A stretch of 9,543 nt of DNA from contig JAQUSM010000029.1 in assembly GCA_028715095.1 (NCBI GenBank), forward strand, positions 1 through 9,543, in the 5' to 3' direction. Below the pieces are notes generated by a model, which ran no database searches, was not told the origin of the DNA, and worked only from the letters and a program-made list of their open reading frames with translations. A program made the translations under genes and the position numbers. Of the stretch, positions 6,672-9,543 are shown piece after piece. The stretch comes from Candidatus Omnitrophota bacterium. Its GTDB lineage: Bacteria > Omnitrophota > Gorgyraeia > Gygaellales > Profunditerraquicolaceae. How positions within the stretch are numbered: position 1 is the first letter of the stretch; every line of letters starts with the position of its first letter.

Positions 6672-7222
6672 GGTTTAGAAAAGGTTTTACTTTTATTGAG
6701 TTGATTATGGTAATTGCCATAATCGGCGTATTGGCAGGCTCAGGCGCCTGGATTATGGCTTATACCGTAAAGAATTCCGTATTTATCCCCAACCAGTTAG
6801 GCATGGATAAGCTGGCAACGGATGCTTTAAATATTATGGCCGAAGGCGATATCCAGGCCAAGGGCTTGCGTTTTAGCAGGGCCATTACCGCTATTAATGC
6901 CAACCGGGTGGATTTTATTGACGGTGACGGAAAGACAGTTTATTTCCGGATGGATACCGGCACAAATAAATTGTACCGTTCGATAAATGGAGCGGCAGAG
7001 CAGGCTATACCGGCTTATGCGAATGCTGCCGGATTGAATTTAAGCGGAAAGAGCGGATCGCTTTTTACTTATTATGACATAAATGGGGCAACCACCGCCA
7101 TAGCCGCCAACGTGCGGCGCATCAGGATGATTTTAATTGCTAAAAGCGGGACAGGTTTGTATAATGATTGGCAGGGCCAGTCAGAGCAGGCTTCATCGGT
7201 ATCCGTAAAGAAATTTCAATAA
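6668..7222 (+). CDS. Type IV minor prepilin (PilW/GspJ-like)
   Basis: 184 residues; leader MRFRKG then FTFIELIMVIAIIGVLAGSG, a canonical class III signal with Glu at mature position 5. It overlaps the preceding gene by four bases (ATGA). The ectodomain contains a strand pattern with VYFRMDTGTNKLYRSING, resembling the 'i.Y.ld...lyR' segment of GspJ/PilW-type minor pilins, and a late NVRRIRMILIAKSGTG strand also common in that group. No cysteines. The product probably joins the priming complex with the two prepilins encoded just upstream. The prepilin call is firm; the PilW/GspJ subclass rests on these patterns and on its size. Confidence 0.87.
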   Translation: MRFRKGFTFIELIMVIAIIGVLAGSGAWIMAYTVKNSVFIPNQLGMDKLATDALNIMAEGDIQAKGLRFSRAITAINANRVDFIDGDGKTVYFRMDTGTNKLYRSINGAAEQAIPAYANAAGLNLSGKSGSLFTYYDINGATTAIAANVRRIRMILIAKSGTGLYNDWQGQSEQASSVSVKKFQ

Positions 7223-7244
7223 TTGGATAAAAGGTTTATAAATT

Positions 7245-8858
7245 ATGGAGTGGCTTAAGTTTCTAAAATTCAGGGAGAATAGCAAGCGGATCACCTGCAT
7301 TGATTTCGGAGGCTCGTTTATTAAAGTTGCCTGCCTGCAGGACGGAGGAGGCGTTTACAGGCTCCTGGGATACGCTTTAAAGGAATTTGACGCAACCTCA
7401 AGCGCATCCGGGGATTTAAGTATTTTTCTTAAGCAGATCCTTGAAGGCAATACCGTTTTTGCCAAGGAAGCTTACTTGAGTATCTCTGATCCCGAGGGTA
7501 TTTTTATCAAAAAGCTCAGCCTTCCGCATATGCCTAAGGAGGAGCTGCTGAAAGCGGTGAAGTGGCAGCTCAAGGGCGAGCTTCCTTTTGCCGTCGAGGA
7601 AAGCGTTTCGGATTTACAGGTTGTCCGTGAATACGCAGACAGCGAGGGCGCCAAGAAAATTGAGATTTTCTGTGTTTTTGCCAGGAAAGATGTAATTGAT
7701 AAATATGTTTCAGCGGCCGCCGCCTGCGGGCTTATCCCCCAAAGAATATCAAGCAGCGTATTCAATTACTGCGGGATATTGGACGCGTTATCCCCGGGAG
7801 TGCAAACCAGCGCTATTTTTGATATAGGCCAGTCGCATTCGTATATCTCCATCTATCAAAAGAACAGGTTGAGTTTTGTCAGGGGCCTGAATTTTTCTAC
7901 TTCCAAGCTTTCCGCTTCATTGTGCAGCAACCTGTTGACTGATAAGGGCAAGGTTGAAATCTGTTTTGATAAGGCCGAACAGTTGATACGCCAGACAGGC
8001 ATCCCCGTTGATGAAACAGTTAAATTTGATGACGGGGTAAAAGCCGGCCAGCTCATCCCGCTTATGCGGCCGCTGCTTGAGACGGTGGCTAAAGAGCTGG
8101 AGCGTTCCTTTGAATATTTTAATTCTGAAAGCGGCTCCGGAAACCCGGAAGTCTTATATATTACCGGAGGCGGGGCAAACCTGAAGAATCTTGACAGTTA
8201 TCTGGCAGACCAGCTTAAAATAAGGATAGAAAAATTGCCCCTGCCGGGATCCCTTGATATAGGGAATCTGGGCGCTGAGAAATTTTTTCTGGAGGCAGGC
8301 CAGCTTTCCAGCGCTATAGGGTTGGGCTTGTCGGATTCCGGAATAAACTTATTGCCGCCTGAGATAAGAAGCCGTAAGCTGGAGTTGATACAGAAGTCCG
8401 TCCTGCGGATCGCCGCCCTTGCTATCGGCTCGGTATTTGTTTTTTCCTGGTTTGTAATTAACTTCCAGATCCGTGATTATAAAAAACGCTTAAAGATTGC
8501 CAGGCTGCATTTACAAAACGTTGAAGAGATTAAGACTATTAAGGAATCGGTGGACTTAAAAGAAGGCCTGATCAGGAAGGTCAATACGGCAAAGGTGCCC
8601 GCGGGCGGCTTGCTGAAATTGATCGGTTCGGTAGTGCCGGCAAACATCATACTTAATGAATTTGATTTTGACCAGTCCGGCCATTCAATGCGCCTTAACG
8701 GCATAGTGACAGCCGGTAAAGATTCAGTAGAAAAGGTACTGACGGATTTTATGAACAGCCTGGAAGCTTCGAAATTCGTCGCGGAGGCAAATTTGACCAG
8801 CTCCAAGGATGAGCAGGGGGTAAACAGTTTTGAGATAGAGTGCGTTTTGGCTAAATAA
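7245..8858 (+). CDS. pilM: PilM-PilN fusion protein of the pilus alignment complex
   Basis: 537 residues. Residues 1-355 form an actin-like PilM/GspL-type cytoplasmic domain: phosphate-1 motif CIDFGGSFIK (18-27), segment LPFAVEE, phosphate-2 region FDIGQSHSYIS (from 192) and adenosine motif ITGGGANLKNL (306-316). It continues into INLLPPE (367-373), the hallmark N-terminal motif of PilN, then a membrane helix (about 389-407), a coiled-coil stretch and a small periplasmic ferredoxin-like domain. In most type IV pilus systems PilM and PilN are separate, with PilN's INLLP peptide bound in a PilM groove; here both are one chain, as in GspL of type II secretion. No stop or start-like break is needed at the junction. 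A weak AAGG site lies ten bases before the ATG. PilO follows directly. The fused protein would tie the cytoplasmic motor to the periplasmic scaffold. Confidence 0.9.
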   Translation: MEWLKFLKFRENSKRITCIDFGGSFIKVACLQDGGGVYRLLGYALKEFDATSSASGDLSIFLKQILEGNTVFAKEAYLSISDPEGIFIKKLSLPHMPKEELLKAVKWQLKGELPFAVEESVSDLQVVREYADSEGAKKIEIFCVFARKDVIDKYVSAAAACGLIPQRISSSVFNYCGILDALSPGVQTSAIFDIGQSHSYISIYQKNRLSFVRGLNFSTSKLSASLCSNLLTDKGKVEICFDKAEQLIRQTGIPVDETVKFDDGVKAGQLIPLMRPLLETVAKELERSFEYFNSESGSGNPEVLYITGGGANLKNLDSYLADQLKIRIEKLPLPGSLDIGNLGAEKFFLEAGQLSSAIGLGLSDSGINLLPPEIRSRKLELIQKSVLRIAALAIGSVFVFSWFVINFQIRDYKKRLKIARLHLQNVEEIKTIKESVDLKEGLIRKVNTAKVPAGGLLKLIGSVVPANIILNEFDFDQSGHSMRLNGIVTAGKDSVEKVLTDFMNSLEASKFVAEANLTSSKDEQGVNSFEIECVLAK

Positions 8859-9443
8859 ATGAAACTACTAAAGATCGATATAAGCGAAAGTCAAAAAAAC
8901 ATAATCATTATGGGGGCGGCAGTCTTGTTTTTCTTCCTGCTGTTTTGGCTATTCTTGTATTTTCCCAGCAGCAAAGAGATTACCGGGCTTAAACGTGAAT
9001 TGGCTCTAACGCAGCAACAGATTCAGGGCATCGAGATTCTTTTAGCCGGTTCCAGGGGCAGGGATGAGGCAATACATCTGCTTAAAGAGAGGCAGCAATA
9101 TTTAAATAGCAGATTCCCCCAGAAGGAGGAGGCAAGCTTAAGGATTATAAGCGAAGTTGCGCGTAAAATGAATATAGATGTCGTATCCTTGCAGCCGGGT
9201 TTACGCGCCGAATTCCTGGACGAGTCCGGCAAGCAGGTCTTGATCGACGGGAAGGCGGTTTGCTATCTGCCGATAACAATAGAGGTAGTTTGTTTCTATA
9301 AGGATTTGGTAAGTTACCTGACAGAGCTAAAGAATTCTTTGCCGGCGTTTGTCAGCGTGGCCAGTTTAAATGTTAACAAGGATAACCGGTTTCCCGGAAA
9401 GGTCCGGGCAAACGCGGGGTTTAACTTGTATCTGTTAATTTAA
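8859..9443 (+). CDS. pilO: PilO-like inner-membrane alignment protein
   Basis: 194 residues, the usual size for PilO. It has a short cytoplasmic tail, one membrane helix (about 14-35, IIIMGAAVLFFFLLFW...), a coiled-coil region (about 38-85), and a C-terminal alpha/beta domain with ferredoxin-like spacing, including the LPITIEVVCFYKDLVSYLTEL segment typical of PilO. The ATG directly abuts the PilM-PilN stop codon with no intergenic base, so translation is likely coupled. PilO normally pairs with PilN through the coiled coil and periplasmic domains, and that partner is fused to PilM here. GspM of type II secretion is the structural equivalent; gene order and domain form favour PilO. Confidence 0.85.
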   Translation: MKLLKIDISESQKNIIIMGAAVLFFFLLFWLFLYFPSSKEITGLKRELALTQQQIQGIEILLAGSRGRDEAIHLLKERQQYLNSRFPQKEEASLRIISEVARKMNIDVVSLQPGLRAEFLDESGKQVLIDGKAVCYLPITIEVVCFYKDLVSYLTELKNSLPAFVSVASLNVNKDNRFPGKVRANAGFNLYLLI

Positions 9444-9447
9444 GAAA

Positions 9448-9543
9448 ATGCGCCGGAAAGATTTAATTGAATTGGGTGTAACAGGGGTTTTATTGCTGGT
9501 GTTGATTTTTGCGTTTGTCAACGCGGCTAAAAAGGCTGGCAGC
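9448..9543 (+). CDS. Membrane-anchored protein, 3' partial (possible PilP-like or other alignment component)
   Basis: An open frame begins with ATG four bases after the pilO stop and runs to the window edge (32 codons). It shows a basic start MRRKD followed by a hydrophobic helix (about 10-24, VTGVLLLVLIFAFV) and then KKAGS, so a single N-terminal membrane anchor with the rest in the periplasm is likely. In PilMNO operons the next gene is usually pilP, a lipoprotein with a lipobox; no lipobox Cys is visible in these residues, so a GspC/PilP-like membrane-anchored variant or another component is possible. The ORF track did not need it for support: codon use matches its neighbours. Confidence 0.6.
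   Translation, partial: MRRKDLIELGVTGVLLLVLIFAFVNAAKKAGS

Noticed and set aside
5061..6715. Near-identical DNA at the signal region of three prepilin genes (around 5061, 6299 and 6683), considered as a repeat or recombination site.
   Set aside because: The similarity stops with the conserved FTLIEL/FTFIEL coding segment and third-position changes are present, so shared protein constraint explains it.

Overview
This window is almost fully coding on the + strand and reads as one gene cluster for a type IV pilus or closely related (pseudo)pilus/type II secretion machine, headed by a two-component signalling pair. The inner-membrane alignment proteins (PilM/PilN fusion, PilO) imply a diderm (Gram-negative-type) bacterium. 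The moderate GC content, tightly packed genes, and mostly weak or absent Shine-Dalgarno sites would fit an uncultured lineage such as Omnitrophota or a relative. That taxonomic guess is inference only; no marker gene in the window fixes it.

Layout. Bases 2-1333 hold the 3' part of a PAS-histidine kinase that ends in a degenerate GGDEF-like domain. Bases 1351-1722 encode a stand-alone receiver (CheY-like). Bases 1734-3389 and 3393-4607 encode the assembly ATPase (PilB/GspE/MshE family) and the inner-membrane platform protein (PilC/GspF/MshG). Next come five prepilin-like genes: a divergent one with Asp in place of the usual Glu5 (4607-5023), the probable major pilin with the strongest ribosome binding site in the window (5052-5405), a PilX/GspK-like protein with a beta-rich, Asn/Thr-rich ectodomain (5486-6283), and two canonical minor prepilins (6255-6671 and 6668-7222). 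Bases 7245-8858 encode PilM fused to PilN, and 8859-9443 encode PilO. A membrane-anchored ORF starts at 9448 and runs off the end, in the position where pilP or another alignment-complex gene would be expected.

How they work together. PilB hydrolyses ATP on the cytoplasmic face and drives PilC to extract pilins from the membrane. PilM-PilN-PilO couple this motor to the periplasm and, beyond the window, presumably to a secretin. The minor pilins prime the fibre and the 5052 pilin would build it. The kinase and receiver probably tune the machine, since the receiver has no DNA-binding output domain.

Main points of interest: (1) the kinase carries a pseudo-GGDEF domain (YPDEF), while the neighbouring ATPase has an MshEN domain that has lost the residues expected for c-di-GMP binding; (2) PilM and PilN are fused exactly at the INLLP motif that normally docks one onto the other; (3) an 18-bp hairpin separates the major pilin from the minor pilins; (4) one prepilin has Leu1/Asp5 in place of Phe1/Glu5. 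No mobile elements, CRISPR arrays, RNA genes or intergenic gaps longer than about 80 bases were seen.
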